DNA of 59,036 bases from Bacilli bacterium (GTDB taxonomy: Bacteria; Bacillota_I; Bacilli_A; RF39; UBA660): the NCBI GenBank assembly GCA_028708945.1, contig JAQVXV010000002.1, forward strand, positions 54,284-113,319, given 5' to 3'. Positions 1 through 8,609 of the stretch are shown in pieces. The notes below the pieces were generated by a model. It was not told the origin of the DNA, did no database searches, and worked only from the letters and a program-made list of their open reading frames with translations. Position 1 is the stretch's first letter. Every line of letters starts with the position of its first letter. A program made the translations under genes and the position numbers.

Positions 1-176
1 CCATTATCATCGATTGTCTTTAACTTTGAAACATTGAAAACCACATTCCTAATTTGATTTTCCTCGATTAACGAAGTGACCTCTTCATTTAATTTTAAAA
101 CCGTACTTTTATTTAAATCACCAATTAATTTAATAAATAAAATTCCTCTTTTAAAACCAATATGAATGTCTAACAT
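1..176 (-). CDS. STAS-domain protein, anti-sigma factor antagonist-like (partial)
   Basis: The 5' end of a gene that runs off the left edge; 58 codons are visible. It starts at ATG 174-176 behind a strong ribosome binding site (AGGAGGTG, 182-189). The residues fit the first half of a STAS fold of the SpoIIAA/RsbV type: strand, GxL turn, helix, then a VVFNVSKL strand running into IDDNG. In SpoIIAA the matching loop is MDSSG, whose serine is phosphorylated by SpoIIAB; here the two serines are D and N. The full gene might head a spoIIAA-spoIIAB-sigF operon, but that lies outside the window. STAS membership is likely; identity as SpoIIAA is a guess. Confidence 0.6.
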   Translation of the reverse strand, partial: MLDIHIGFKRGILFIKLIGDLNKSTVLKLNEEVTSLIEENQIRNVVFNVSKLKTIDDN

Positions 177-235
177 ATATCACCTCCTAAATAATTTAGC
201 ACATATTTTTTGAATTTTATATCGCTTCGACAAAA

Positions 236-1603
236 CTAGTTATACTTTTCTTTGTATAATTTTTCTAACAATAAAAGAATAATTACTAAAATAAAAATCA
301 TCAAAGTTCTTTTACTGTCATAAGTTTTAACATCAACTTCTAAATCGATCTTTTTTTCATCTAATAAATAATCTAAAGATTCTATCTTATTATTTAAAGT
401 CTCTACTTTTTCGATATTATCTTTCATTATAGTCTTAATATTTAAGTCTTTTTTATTAATCACATAATTGTTTTGTTCTACTTTCTCTTCTAACTTTTTT
501 ATTGTATCTATATTTTCTTTTTCTTTTTGCTCTAGTAAAACATTATCTTCAATATTAACTTTAACTTTTTTTAAAACTTCTAAATCATTAAGTCTAAAAA
601 TAACATCATATTCACCATTTTTTAAATAATCAATTTCTCCTATTATTTCATAAGGTCCGGTTGCATTTATAAAACTATCTAAACTAGTATGATAATTTTC
701 AATCAAAATATCATCTTCAATTGTCATTTTGTCTCTTGTTTTATATTGATAAATAACATCCTCTTCTTTAATAGTATCTTCAGATTCTTCTTCTACATAA
801 CTTTTAAAAACATCATAATAAGCATATTTATAATCTAAGACACGATATTCATACATTGTTTCTTCAACTGTGGTCTTTTTTATATCTGTGTTTTGTTCAT
901 ATGTAAAACCAGTATTGGTAGTCACCGGTGAAACCACATCAAAGTCTTCAAACTTCAAGCTATATATACCTTGAACATTATTAAAATTTTTATTAACGAA
1001 AGCATTTGACCAAATCTCTCTTTTATTTTGAATCTTAATCGAAATTTGATCTACCTCATTTATAAAATCAATAACAACTTCTAAATCATCCAAAAAATAA
1101 AGAGCCTTTAAATCAATCATCACAAAATCATTTTCTTTTAAAGAAATTATATTTTTAAAATGCAAACTATCATTTTTATATAAAAAATACTCTATTTTTT
1201 CTTCACCATCATATACATTAATGCTTTCGATCTCAACATCATCTTTTATGTTATATAAAAATAAAAATCTAATTGGCCACATATAAGTATATTTATAAAG
1301 AGTAATCGTGTTAATCTCTCGATTTAGAGCAAAATCAGGAACATCATATGTTTGGAATTCCTCAATATAAAACATTGTTTTATCAATATACGGAAACATT
1401 GGATTATTTTGTCCTTCAATATAATAACCTTCATAAAGCCTTTCTTCTTTATAATATCTACTATTATCTATTTTAGATACAACTGTCGTATCATTTTCTT
1501 CTATAAACTCACGACTCTCTTTATATTCAGAAAATTCACTATAATAAGTTTGTCCATAAACTTTTGGTACAAACAAAAAAAATACTAATAAAAGTTTCTT
1601 CAT
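236..1603 (-). CDS. Exported, C-terminally anchored protein of unknown function
   Basis: I do not recognise this family. The 455-residue product has an N-terminal signal peptide (about 1-18), a long Tyr/Glu-rich extracytoplasmic region, a predicted coiled coil (about 360-430) and one transmembrane helix near the C-terminus (about 436-450) followed by a short basic tail. It is therefore probably on the outer face of the membrane, held by its C-terminal helix. The start has a good AGGAGG site. It follows ysxE on the same strand after about 250 bases, so a link with the spore-coat pair is possible but unproven. Confidence 0.75.
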   Translation of the reverse strand: MKKLLLVFFLFVPKVYGQTYYSEFSEYKESREFIEENDTTVVSKIDNSRYYKEERLYEGYYIEGQNNPMFPYIDKTMFYIEEFQTYDVPDFALNREINTITLYKYTYMWPIRFLFLYNIKDDVEIESINVYDGEEKIEYFLYKNDSLHFKNIISLKENDFVMIDLKALYFLDDLEVVIDFINEVDQISIKIQNKREIWSNAFVNKNFNNVQGIYSLKFEDFDVVSPVTTNTGFTYEQNTDIKKTTVEETMYEYRVLDYKYAYYDVFKSYVEEESEDTIKEEDVIYQYKTRDKMTIEDDILIENYHTSLDSFINATGPYEIIGEIDYLKNGEYDVIFRLNDLEVLKKVKVNIEDNVLLEQKEKENIDTIKKLEEKVEQNNYVINKKDLNIKTIMKDNIEKVETLNNKIESLDYLLDEKKIDLEVDVKTYDSKRTLMIFILVIILLLLEKLYKEKYN

Positions 1604-1704
1604 AATTACCTCCTATTAATATTTTTCTAAATTGTTTTCAAAAATCCTTTAAATTAAATAGATTATATTTTAATCCTAGAATATAATACTATGAGGTGAT
1701 TATT

Positions 1705-1893
1705 ATGTGTAACAGAAATAGATGGTTTCGTGGGAGAGGATTTTGTTATATTTGTGTTGTTACTTTTCTAATCTTAACCTTCTATCAATTCATATTAGCG
1801 TTTTTTATATTTACTAGATTCAATATTTTATTGTGTTTACTATTCTGGTTTCTTACGTTAGGTTTCTTGTTTAGACTTCTTTTCTTTCTGTAA
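1705..1893 (+). CDS. Small hydrophobic membrane protein (putative)
   Basis: A 62-residue open frame on the strand opposite its neighbours. The ATG at 1705 is preceded by GAGGTGAT (1694-1701) and by a TATAAT box at 1682-1687, which would place the transcript start at the ribosome binding site. The N-terminus is short, basic and cysteine-containing; the rest is almost entirely Phe/Leu/Ile, giving two close transmembrane helices. The last 36 bases overlap the 3' end of ysxE on the other strand. No family is recognised. The promoter and ribosome binding site argue for a real gene; the small size and low complexity argue for caution. Confidence 0.45.
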   Translation: MCNRNRWFRGRGFCYICVVTFLILTFYQFILAFFIFTRFNILLCLLFWFLTLGFLFRLLFFL

Positions 1894-2742
1894 TTCCTCT
1901 ACATAATTATAATTTTCGATCAAATTAAATATCTTTTTAGTCATTACATATTCTTTTTCATCAAACTCTACTTTATCTGGTAGAGAAATTAAAATTAACA
2001 ACAAAATTTTTTCTTCCTCTAATAATTTATATTCTTTTTCATAGCGCTCTAAAATAATTTTAAAAGGATAACTGATATTTTTTTTATATAACTTGTATAA
2101 ATCATATATCGGCATATCTATTTTAGCTTTATCCCAACTAATTAAATAAGAATTCTTGTTTTTTAAAAAATGACTTAATTCTAAATTATTATGTAGAACT
2201 ACTTGCCTAGTTCTATTTTTTTCTTTTACTAATTTATACCAATCTTCAAGTTGTTGTTTTGATTTAGATAAATTATAAAAAATCACTGTTATATTACGCG
2301 CTAATAAATATTCACTTGGACTCATAAATACCTTAGATTCAATATTAAACATCAAATCATTATAATAACTATATAGATAATCAATATTATTAGTAATATC
2401 TTCATATATTTTCTTATAGTAAGCATTATCGACCTCTTTATAAAAAGTTGTCTTATTATGAAGAAGGGATACTAAATCCACCATATCCATTATCTTTTGT
2501 TCAATTGGAATTTCTATTTCTTCAATGTAGTCATAAATGTAATAATCATCATCTAAGTCGTTTAAAATATTAGGATAATAATCAAAATTACGCGAATTTA
2601 AATATTTAAATATCTCAGTATCAATCTTAGGTTTTAAAACAACCTTTTTACAATCAGTTTCAACAATTATAGACTTCCCTTCTTTAGTATATTTAGAAGG
2701 TTTTAAATTGTTTTTTCTTAATAGATTATTAACTTCTTTCAT
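1858..2742 (-). CDS. ysxE: Spore coat kinase-like protein YsxE (CotS family)
   Basis: The 294-residue product has the shape of the CotS/YsxE branch of the aminoglycoside-phosphotransferase fold. An HNNLELSHF segment (about 200) sits at the catalytic-loop position, and SWDKAKIDMPIYDL follows at the metal-binding position. Both differ from the active HGDLHxxN and DxD-type motifs (HNN for HGD), so catalysis is doubtful, as is usual for coat-associated members. Its start overlaps the end of spoVID by 14 bases, the same spoVID-ysxE pairing as in B. subtilis. The overlap and the lack of a strong ribosome binding site suggest translational coupling. Expected in the spore coat, made in the mother cell. 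Confidence 0.75.
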   Translation of the reverse strand: MKEVNNLLRKNNLKPSKYTKEGKSIIVETDCKKVVLKPKIDTEIFKYLNSRNFDYYPNILNDLDDDYYIYDYIEEIEIPIEQKIMDMVDLVSLLHNKTTFYKEVDNAYYKKIYEDITNNIDYLYSYYNDLMFNIESKVFMSPSEYLLARNITVIFYNLSKSKQQLEDWYKLVKEKNRTRQVVLHNNLELSHFLKNKNSYLISWDKAKIDMPIYDLYKLYKKNISYPFKIILERYEKEYKLLEEEKILLLILISLPDKVEFDEKEYVMTKKIFNLIENYNYVEELQKEKKSKQET

Positions 2743-3349
2743 TAGTTGGAATAATTAATTTATCCCCTATTTTTATATTATTTATTTCATTATAGTCCTC
2801 TAATTGTTCTTTGGTAATATTGTATCTACTAATTACAGTTTCAATTGTATCACTTTCTTTTAAAATATAAACCTTATATGAACTATAATCTTCAGCACTC
2901 TCATCCATCGTATCAAAAAGTGATTTCATGTTTTCTATTCTTTCTTCCTCTTCTTCTATTACTACCTCTTCTTCTTCTCTTACCTCTTCTTCTACCACCT
3001 CATCAACCCTTACTTCTTCAAGTTCGTTTTCTTTAATTTTATCGACTAAAACATCAATATTTACTAACAACCTTTTATTGTCGATCAATTCATAATAAAA
3101 ATTATCAATATCGATTACTGATTTAGATAAATCAAATCTTTCATCAAAATCAATATCAAATGGTATTTCAAAACTAAAAGGATCAATATTTACTCCTAAA
3201 TCAGTGACTTTATAATGTCCACTGACATAAAACTGTCCTTTAATGGTATTTTCTTCTTCATGAAGAGTGTGTTCTAATGAGATACTTGTTATCTCTGAAG
3301 CATCAGTATTAAAAGTTAATTCTTTTGAAAACGGTATTATTTTTTGCAT
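2729..3349 (-). CDS. spoVID: Spore coat/encasement protein SpoVID-like with LysM domain
   Basis: SpoVID drives coat encasement around the forespore by binding SpoIVA and coat proteins. The N-terminal 110 residues match the SpoVID N-domain (a SISLEHTL strand, then EEENTIKGQFYVSGHY, then an IPFDIDF strand). A very acidic linker (about 115-142, mostly Glu and Val) leads to a C-terminal LysM domain (about 158-206). At 206 residues it is far shorter than the roughly 575-residue B. subtilis protein; the long acidic middle is nearly gone while both end domains remain. spoIVA, its expected partner, lies at 23.5-24.9 kb. The start follows an AAAGGAG site. Confidence 0.8.
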   Translation of the reverse strand: MQKIIPFSKELTFNTDASEITSISLEHTLHEEENTIKGQFYVSGHYKVTDLGVNIDPFSFEIPFDIDFDERFDLSKSVIDIDNFYYELIDNKRLLVNIDVLVDKIKENELEEVRVDEVVEEEVREEEEVVIEEEEERIENMKSLFDTMDESAEDYSSYKVYILKESDTIETVISRYNITKEQLEDYNEINNIKIGDKLIIPTNERS

Positions 3350-3398
3350 ATTAAAGCTCCTTTCAATAAAATATATTCAACTTTTTATTTTTTAGCAT

Positions 3399-3424
3399 AA
3401 AAAAATCAACAAATGTTGATTTTA
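3399..3424 (-). terminator. Rho-independent terminator after the gene at 3422-4039
   Basis: Read on the minus strand, AAATCAACA and its complement TGTTGATTT flank a short loop and are followed by a T run. The stem includes the stop codon of the upstream gene, so it ends that transcript before spoVID. Confidence 0.75.
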
Positions 3425-4039
3425 TCTTAATTTATTAGATCTTTCCATCTCTAATTTTTGTATTTCCCTATATTCTTTAATTCCAAGGATGATATCGCGA
3501 TATTGTTTATAAGATGACATATGTTCCATTAACTTTTGTCTATTAAAATCACTATAGTCACGGTCATAGATCATTTTTTCGACATATTCACTAACCTTTA
3601 AAGAAATACATTTTTCTCTTATAAAAAAGTCATATCCACCAGGTGAAGCACAGATGTTTACAAATTCTTGGTACACTCTTCTAAAATAAGGATCTCTGAT
3701 ATCTACCTTAGAATTATCGACCATCTTAGTATCTTTTACCCAACTGTTTCTTTTATATAAAACACCGGTTTCTTTCATTTGACCACATTGTTTATATGTA
3801 ATTGTTAATTTGTTATAACTCTTTAAATACATTTTTGGAGCTTTTAACTTCTCAACATCCTCTAATTTAATTTGGCCACTTTTAATTGAATCTAACAATT
3901 CTTCGCTATTTTCATACTGAGTTGTAAATTCGTCTATTTCTCTTAAAGAAGATTTAATTTTTTCTTTAGACTCTACGGGTATTTTAACTATATTTTGATT
4001 ATTAAATCCATTATTTTTTATTAATGAATATCTATCCAT
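3422..4039 (-). CDS. Conserved-looking soluble protein of unknown function
   Basis: I do not recognise this 205-residue protein. It has no signal peptide or membrane helix and is mostly helical and charged, with several Lys/Tyr-rich segments and three cysteines that do not form a clear metal site. The ATG is preceded by a strong GAGGGGTGG site. Terminators lie on both sides (3399-3424 and 4091-4114), so it looks like a single-gene transcript upstream of spoVID. Confidence 0.7.
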   Translation of the reverse strand: MDRYSLIKNNGFNNQNIVKIPVESKEKIKSSLREIDEFTTQYENSEELLDSIKSGQIKLEDVEKLKAPKMYLKSYNKLTITYKQCGQMKETGVLYKRNSWVKDTKMVDNSKVDIRDPYFRRVYQEFVNICASPGGYDFFIREKCISLKVSEYVEKMIYDRDYSDFNRQKLMEHMSSYKQYRDIILGIKEYREIQKLEMERSNKLR

Positions 4040-4090
4040 AATTCCACCCCTCGTTAAATATTATATATATTTTTTTAAAAAAGTCAAATG

Positions 4091-4114
4091 AAAAAGCAAC
4101 AGTGTTGCTTTTTT
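4091..4114. terminator. Bidirectional-looking hairpin terminator
   Basis: AAAAAGCAAC, a three-base loop and GTTGCTTTTT form a ten-pair stem with A/T runs on both sides. It closes the minus-strand transcript from the 4.2-9.1 kb group. The 90 bases between it and the stop codon at 4206 hold another inverted repeat (4183-4207) but no gene. Confidence 0.75.
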
Positions 4115-4205
4115 AAGGAGATATTACCAATTATACTCATTAGTTCAAATTAAACTATTCTAAGTATACTGTAGTCTGTTTCAGTATGTATGGTAATAAT
4201 ACATA

Positions 4206-5042
4206 CTAGTTATTATTCTTTTCAGTTTTTTTAATTTTATTTGTTTTTTTCATTACCATATTATAGTAATTTACATTTATCCCAATTCCTATGACCATTA
4301 TGAATGCTAAAATATAAATCCAAATAGTTAAAACAATAATACTAGATAAACCACCATAAAATCTCGTATAATCTGCAAAATAAACAACATATAGTGAATA
4401 TAACTCAGTTGTTACTATCCATAGCATCGCTGTAAATAAAGAACCTTTTGACATATATTTACTTGGAATCGATTTATTCGGTGCCATCGTATATACTATC
4501 TTTATCATAAAATAAGTAATAATCAATGCTAAAGGCACTTTTATTAATATTGCTATATAGTAATATGAAGACTCTAAACCAATAAAATTAATCATTGTCT
4601 TTATAATTGTATTTCCAAAACCTAATACAAAAATAGTAAAAAGAAACAATGAAATCAAAATAATTGTAATGAAAAAAGCTTTTATTCTTCCTTTTATAAT
4701 TGATTGATTTTCAATACCATACAAAGTATCAGAAGTAATCATAATAGAATGTGCACCATTCGATGTTAAAAAGAAAGCCACAATCATCGATAATCCATTC
4801 GCATAATTTAAAGAGCCACTATTTAAAACCTCTGTGATTGAATTTACCATTGCACTAGGCAATAAATTTTCTAAAGATTCAGCAACATTAATTATTGGAA
4901 TTGATGAAGTAATATATAATATCAAAGTAATAATTGGCAATATAGAAAAAACCATAAAGTATGCTAAATTGCCAGGCAATATTTTTACTTCAGGCTTTTT
5001 AAACACCTCATAACCTTCTTTGAAAAATCCTTTTAGATTCAT
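4206..5042 (-). CDS. YihY/BrkB family inner-membrane protein
   Basis: The 278-residue product has about six transmembrane helices. It shows the family's typical N-terminal pattern: an amphipathic helix (FFKEGYEVFKK), then PGNLAYFMVFSILPIITL, and later a conserved NGAHSIM segment. The family was once annotated as ribonuclease BN, but members are integral membrane proteins of unclear, probably transport-related, function. The start has a good AGGTGAA site. Only seven bases separate it from the receptor-GGDEF gene upstream, so the two are co-transcribed. Confidence 0.85.
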   Translation of the reverse strand: MNLKGFFKEGYEVFKKPEVKILPGNLAYFMVFSILPIITLILYITSSIPIINVAESLENLLPSAMVNSITEVLNSGSLNYANGLSMIVAFFLTSNGAHSIMITSDTLYGIENQSIIKGRIKAFFITIILISLFLFTIFVLGFGNTIIKTMINFIGLESSYYYIAILIKVPLALIITYFMIKIVYTMAPNKSIPSKYMSKGSLFTAMLWIVTTELYSLYVVYFADYTRFYGGLSSIIVLTIWIYILAFIMVIGIGINVNYYNMVMKKTNKIKKTEKNNN

Positions 5043-5049
5043 AATTCAC

Positions 5050-7077
5050 CTAATTGTTTAAATCTTCCTTATTATTTCTCATGTCTAAAGTCGCTTCATT
5101 AACAGCATCATCGATTGTTTTAATTGCATCAGTTATTATACTATATCCAATTGCAGCTCCAAATCCATGTGATAAATCTTTAAACTCTTTACTTAATTTA
5201 CGAATATATGAAACAATTTGTTTTTCATCATAACCTATTAAATAAATTAAAAATTCATTACCATTAGTTCTTATAATATCACTACTTGGTATTTGATTTG
5301 TTATTAAAACATTAGCAGCTTCCTTAATGACATTGTCACCTTCAGTATGACCATAATTATCATTTATATACGCTATATTATTTAAATCAATAACAACAAT
5401 TGCTTGAGGATAAATTTCGCTTTCATCCCACTTTTCAATATTATCATTTAAATAATTTCGATTTTTTAAAGATGTTAACATATCTACATATCTTAATTTA
5501 TCTTCTTTAGTTAAAGTTTTCTTTTTACCAACTGGTAATTTTTTATAAACGAATATTATTGCAAGTAAACCAATAATAATTGTTAAAAATGAATAGACAA
5601 TTTTATTTATTTGATTACTATTAGAAACATTTAATAATGTATTATATCCTTCATTTATTAATTCTTTAGTATTTACAAAAGTTAAATAAAAATCAAAATA
5701 ATCAACAAAAATTTCATTGTTTTTAATATTTCTTATTAAGTAATTATAATCTTTTGCTAAATCTATCTGATAATCAACTTTAAATTTTGATAATTCTTTT
5801 CTTACATAATAATTATAGTTTGCTAAATTAAGTGCTACTATACTATTATCAGATGATTTTTTAATTAAATCACTTACTGTTTTATATGATTTAACAGTTA
5901 TTTTATTATCTACTAAATACTCTTCAATTGCACTTCCAGAGATAGTTAATACCTCTTTATTTTGAAGTGATCTAATCGAATTTATAGTTATTTTATTAGA
6001 TAACTTACTGATAATAACAATCGTTTCTTCAAACGGCGATACTGTTTGATAAGTATCCATATCATATTCTGTATAATCATAATTATCAAAGTAAAAATCA
6101 AGTTCATTTTTCTTAAATGCCTCTTTTAAAGCTTTAGAATTAGCATAATCTTGATATACTATTTCAACGTTTGCATAATCTGCAAAAGAAGAAATTATTG
6201 CATTATTAATTCCATACATTTCTTCATCTATTTTAGTATCATATGGTAAATTTTCAATATAACCATAAGCATATCTTTTGCTTCTAAACTTTACTTGTGA
6301 CTGTTCATCTATATTCATAATTGAAAAATAATTATTAGTCAAATGTAAATTTTTTGAATCTGTATATTTTTCTTCTTGCCATTTACTATAATACTTATTA
6401 AAAATAGTATTTAATTTTTCTTCTTTTCCTAATGTTAAAACATAATTATCAGTCATCTCTGTAATATCATAGATAATATATAAAGGTTTTTCAGGATCTA
6501 TTTTTTTAACAAAATCCAACTTAGAAACAACAATGGCATCTAATTTAGAATCCTCTAAATTAATTTCTTCAAACATTTTTTCATCAGTATCGAAACTTTT
6601 AAAAATAACATCTGCTCTTAAAAATGAATTAGCTTGTTCTAAATCAGTTTCTTTTACTCCAATAACTAAACCATCTAATTTATTTAAAGAAGTAAATTTA
6701 CCTCTTTCTTTAGAAATTAATACATAGTTATCTTGATATATTAAAATATCTTTTTCAGAAAATTCTTTTTTTCTGATTAAAGAATATTCATTTTTATTAT
6801 CTTTACTATAAGATACCTTATTAAAAGATAAATTAGTGTTCTCTTCTAAATCTTTAATAAAGTCTAAAAATAAACCTTCACCATTATAATTTAATAATAC
6901 AACATCATTTAAAATTCCTAAATCTATAACATTATTCTTATTGCTTTCAATCCATCTTTTTTCTGCTATTGTAAGCGTATTATTCTTATCTTCCTTAAAG
7001 AAAACTGTGTATGTTAAGATAGATAAAACAGCTATTACCGCTGTTATAATAATTACTAGCAATGTCTTTTTTTTCAT
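5050..7077 (-). CDS. Tandem substrate-binding-like sensor with a degenerate GGDEF domain
   Basis: Order in the 675-residue protein: an N-terminal transmembrane anchor (about 5-27); two regions resembling family-3 solute-binding domains (about 35-245 and 265-485); a second transmembrane helix (about 492-512); and a cytoplasmic GGDEF domain (about 525-670). The GGDEF fold is well marked (YVDMLTSLKNRNYL, VVIDLNNIAYINDNYGH, EGD). The signature loop, however, reads NGNEF at 605-609 instead of GGDEF or GGEEF, so the first Gly and the metal-site Asp are replaced. It may be a sensor whose output domain has lost cyclase activity or binds nucleotide only. It is followed by the BrkB gene. Confidence 0.8.
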   Translation of the reverse strand: MKKKTLLVIIITAVIAVLSILTYTVFFKEDKNNTLTIAEKRWIESNKNNVIDLGILNDVVLLNYNGEGLFLDFIKDLEENTNLSFNKVSYSKDNKNEYSLIRKKEFSEKDILIYQDNYVLISKERGKFTSLNKLDGLVIGVKETDLEQANSFLRADVIFKSFDTDEKMFEEINLEDSKLDAIVVSKLDFVKKIDPEKPLYIIYDITEMTDNYVLTLGKEEKLNTIFNKYYSKWQEEKYTDSKNLHLTNNYFSIMNIDEQSQVKFRSKRYAYGYIENLPYDTKIDEEMYGINNAIISSFADYANVEIVYQDYANSKALKEAFKKNELDFYFDNYDYTEYDMDTYQTVSPFEETIVIISKLSNKITINSIRSLQNKEVLTISGSAIEEYLVDNKITVKSYKTVSDLIKKSSDNSIVALNLANYNYYVRKELSKFKVDYQIDLAKDYNYLIRNIKNNEIFVDYFDFYLTFVNTKELINEGYNTLLNVSNSNQINKIVYSFLTIIIGLLAIIFVYKKLPVGKKKTLTKEDKLRYVDMLTSLKNRNYLNDNIEKWDESEIYPQAIVVIDLNNIAYINDNYGHTEGDNVIKEAANVLITNQIPSSDIIRTNGNEFLIYLIGYDEKQIVSYIRKLSKEFKDLSHGFGAAIGYSIITDAIKTIDDAVNEATLDMRNNKEDLNN

Positions 7078-7087
7078 AAATTACTCC

Positions 7088-7540
7088 TTACCAAATAAAA
7101 TTTACACTAGTTTTATGCTTATATCCTATTAATGGATACAGACTTTCAACTGATTCTTCACTGTTATCTTTTAAATATAATTGAATATCATAATATTTTT
7201 TTTCTTCATCGGTTAAATTTTCTAAAATAATATCTCCAGCAGTCTTGGCAGTTATTAAATCAGTTTTTAATTCAACTGAAACTATAAAGTTCATTCTACG
7301 ACCTTCTAAGTTATAGTTAACATCTAAAACAAATTTTTCTTCCTTCAACTCACTTTTTATTTCATTTATAGTTTTTGTCGAAACTTCCATATCTTCAATA
7401 CCATCTAATCTTGAACCATAAATGCTTTTTTTATCATCAGGATACAATAAACTCTTCATTGCAAATATTGCTAAAATGAATAGTACTAAAAACACAGATG
7501 CTGTAATAAAGGCATATTTATGTTTTTTAACAAATTTCAT
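7088..7540 (-). CDS. Single-pass membrane protein of unknown function
   Basis: A 150-residue protein with a short basic N-terminus, one transmembrane helix (about 9-31) and an extracytoplasmic domain of about 115 residues with mixed strands and helices. No family is recognised. It ends ten bases before the receptor-GGDEF gene on the same strand, so it may be an accessory subunit of that sensor; this rests on proximity only. The start has a GAGGTGAA site. Confidence 0.7.
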   Translation of the reverse strand: MKFVKKHKYAFITASVFLVLFILAIFAMKSLLYPDDKKSIYGSRLDGIEDMEVSTKTINEIKSELKEEKFVLDVNYNLEGRRMNFIVSVELKTDLITAKTAGDIILENLTDEEKKYYDIQLYLKDNSEESVESLYPLIGYKHKTSVNFIW

Positions 7541-7585
7541 TTCTTCACCTCAATACTAAAATTATACTATATCTTCTTTTTTTTT

Positions 7586-8602
7586 TCAATCTAATAAATT
7601 TATAGTGCTATTAATTTGATTTTTTTCTTTATATAAAACAGATTTAACAACATCATTAGATTTTATATAAATACTTATCTTTCCTTCAAAATTAAAACTA
7701 TTTAAATATTTATCACTTATTCTTTGATTTAAATTGAGCAATAAATTTTTAGAAACCTTTGAACTATTAATATTGATTACTATATTTAAAGGATTGTTAT
7801 CCTTATAGATTGAATAGCCACTAATATATAAATAAGGCATATCTTTAAATTCATTTACCAAATCAATATAGGCATTATAATTATTTTGGTCATTAATACT
7901 AACAAAATTACTATCTAAATAATTATATTCATAATTTACATTTTTAAATTTAATAGTATTAGTTGTAGTAATTCCATAACTCTTATAAGTTCCTGGTATT
8001 ATATCTCTTGGATTGCTTTGAAAGAATAGTGCAACTAAAATCCTTGTATCCGGAAGACCATATTGACTGCGATAGTACTGCACAATCTCTGAAGCTTTAT
8101 TTTGGCCGATTTCAAATAATGTTTCATAGTCCATTTTCTTATATAAAGTAGCACCGTATGAATTATTATATGATTGATACTGATTTAATACGATCCCTAA
8201 ACTTACTCCTCTTAAATCACCTTTGTTATCTAAATAGTTTTGTTCATGAACCATAGTTACATATTTTGGTTTTAATTTAATGCCATCTATTTCGATTTCT
8301 TCTGAATCATTTATATTTTTTTCATTTAAAAGATTCTTTAAATCAGATTCTTTTAAATATTGACCACTTTGGTAGTAATAATTATTAGGGTTGAAAAAAT
8401 TTGAAGAAATATCCATTAAATATAACTCAACTTCTTCAATATTTATATTATTTAAAGTAGACAGTGAATAATTATTGCTTACTCCTTCTTTGTAAGGATT
8501 AAAAATACTATAATAATTGCCATAATTTTTTATTTCATCTAAATTTTCATTAGCACATCCTGAAATAAATAAAGATAAAAATAAGAATAAAACTACTTTC
8601 AT
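7586..8602 (-). CDS. CamS family lipoprotein (sex pheromone precursor family)
   Basis: The 338-residue product starts with a lipoprotein signal peptide and a lipobox, FISGC, with the lipidated cysteine at 16. The mature part carries CamS landmarks: YYQSGQYLKESDL, a YVTMVHEQNYLD segment and a GVSLGIVLNQYQ strand. In enterococci and staphylococci the signal peptides of CamS proteins give rise to peptide pheromones, while the lipoprotein's own function is unclear. The ribosome binding site is AGGTGA. It ends about 45 bases before the membrane-protein gene. Confidence 0.85.
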   Translation of the reverse strand: MKVVLFLFLSLFISGCANENLDEIKNYGNYYSIFNPYKEGVSNNYSLSTLNNINIEEVELYLMDISSNFFNPNNYYYQSGQYLKESDLKNLLNEKNINDSEEIEIDGIKLKPKYVTMVHEQNYLDNKGDLRGVSLGIVLNQYQSYNNSYGATLYKKMDYETLFEIGQNKASEIVQYYRSQYGLPDTRILVALFFQSNPRDIIPGTYKSYGITTTNTIKFKNVNYEYNYLDSNFVSINDQNNYNAYIDLVNEFKDMPYLYISGYSIYKDNNPLNIVININSSKVSKNLLLNLNQRISDKYLNSFNFEGKISIYIKSNDVVKSVLYKEKNQINSTINLLD

Positions 8603-8609
8603 AAATCAC

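Noticed and set aside
227..236. TTCGACAAAA near 227 and again near 9274, a possible shared operator.
   Set aside because: Only two copies, not palindromic, in unrelated positions; chance is sufficient in AT-rich DNA.
2845..3036. A Leu/Pro-rich open frame on the plus strand.
   Set aside because: It is the complement of the Glu-rich linker of spoVID and has no ribosome binding site.
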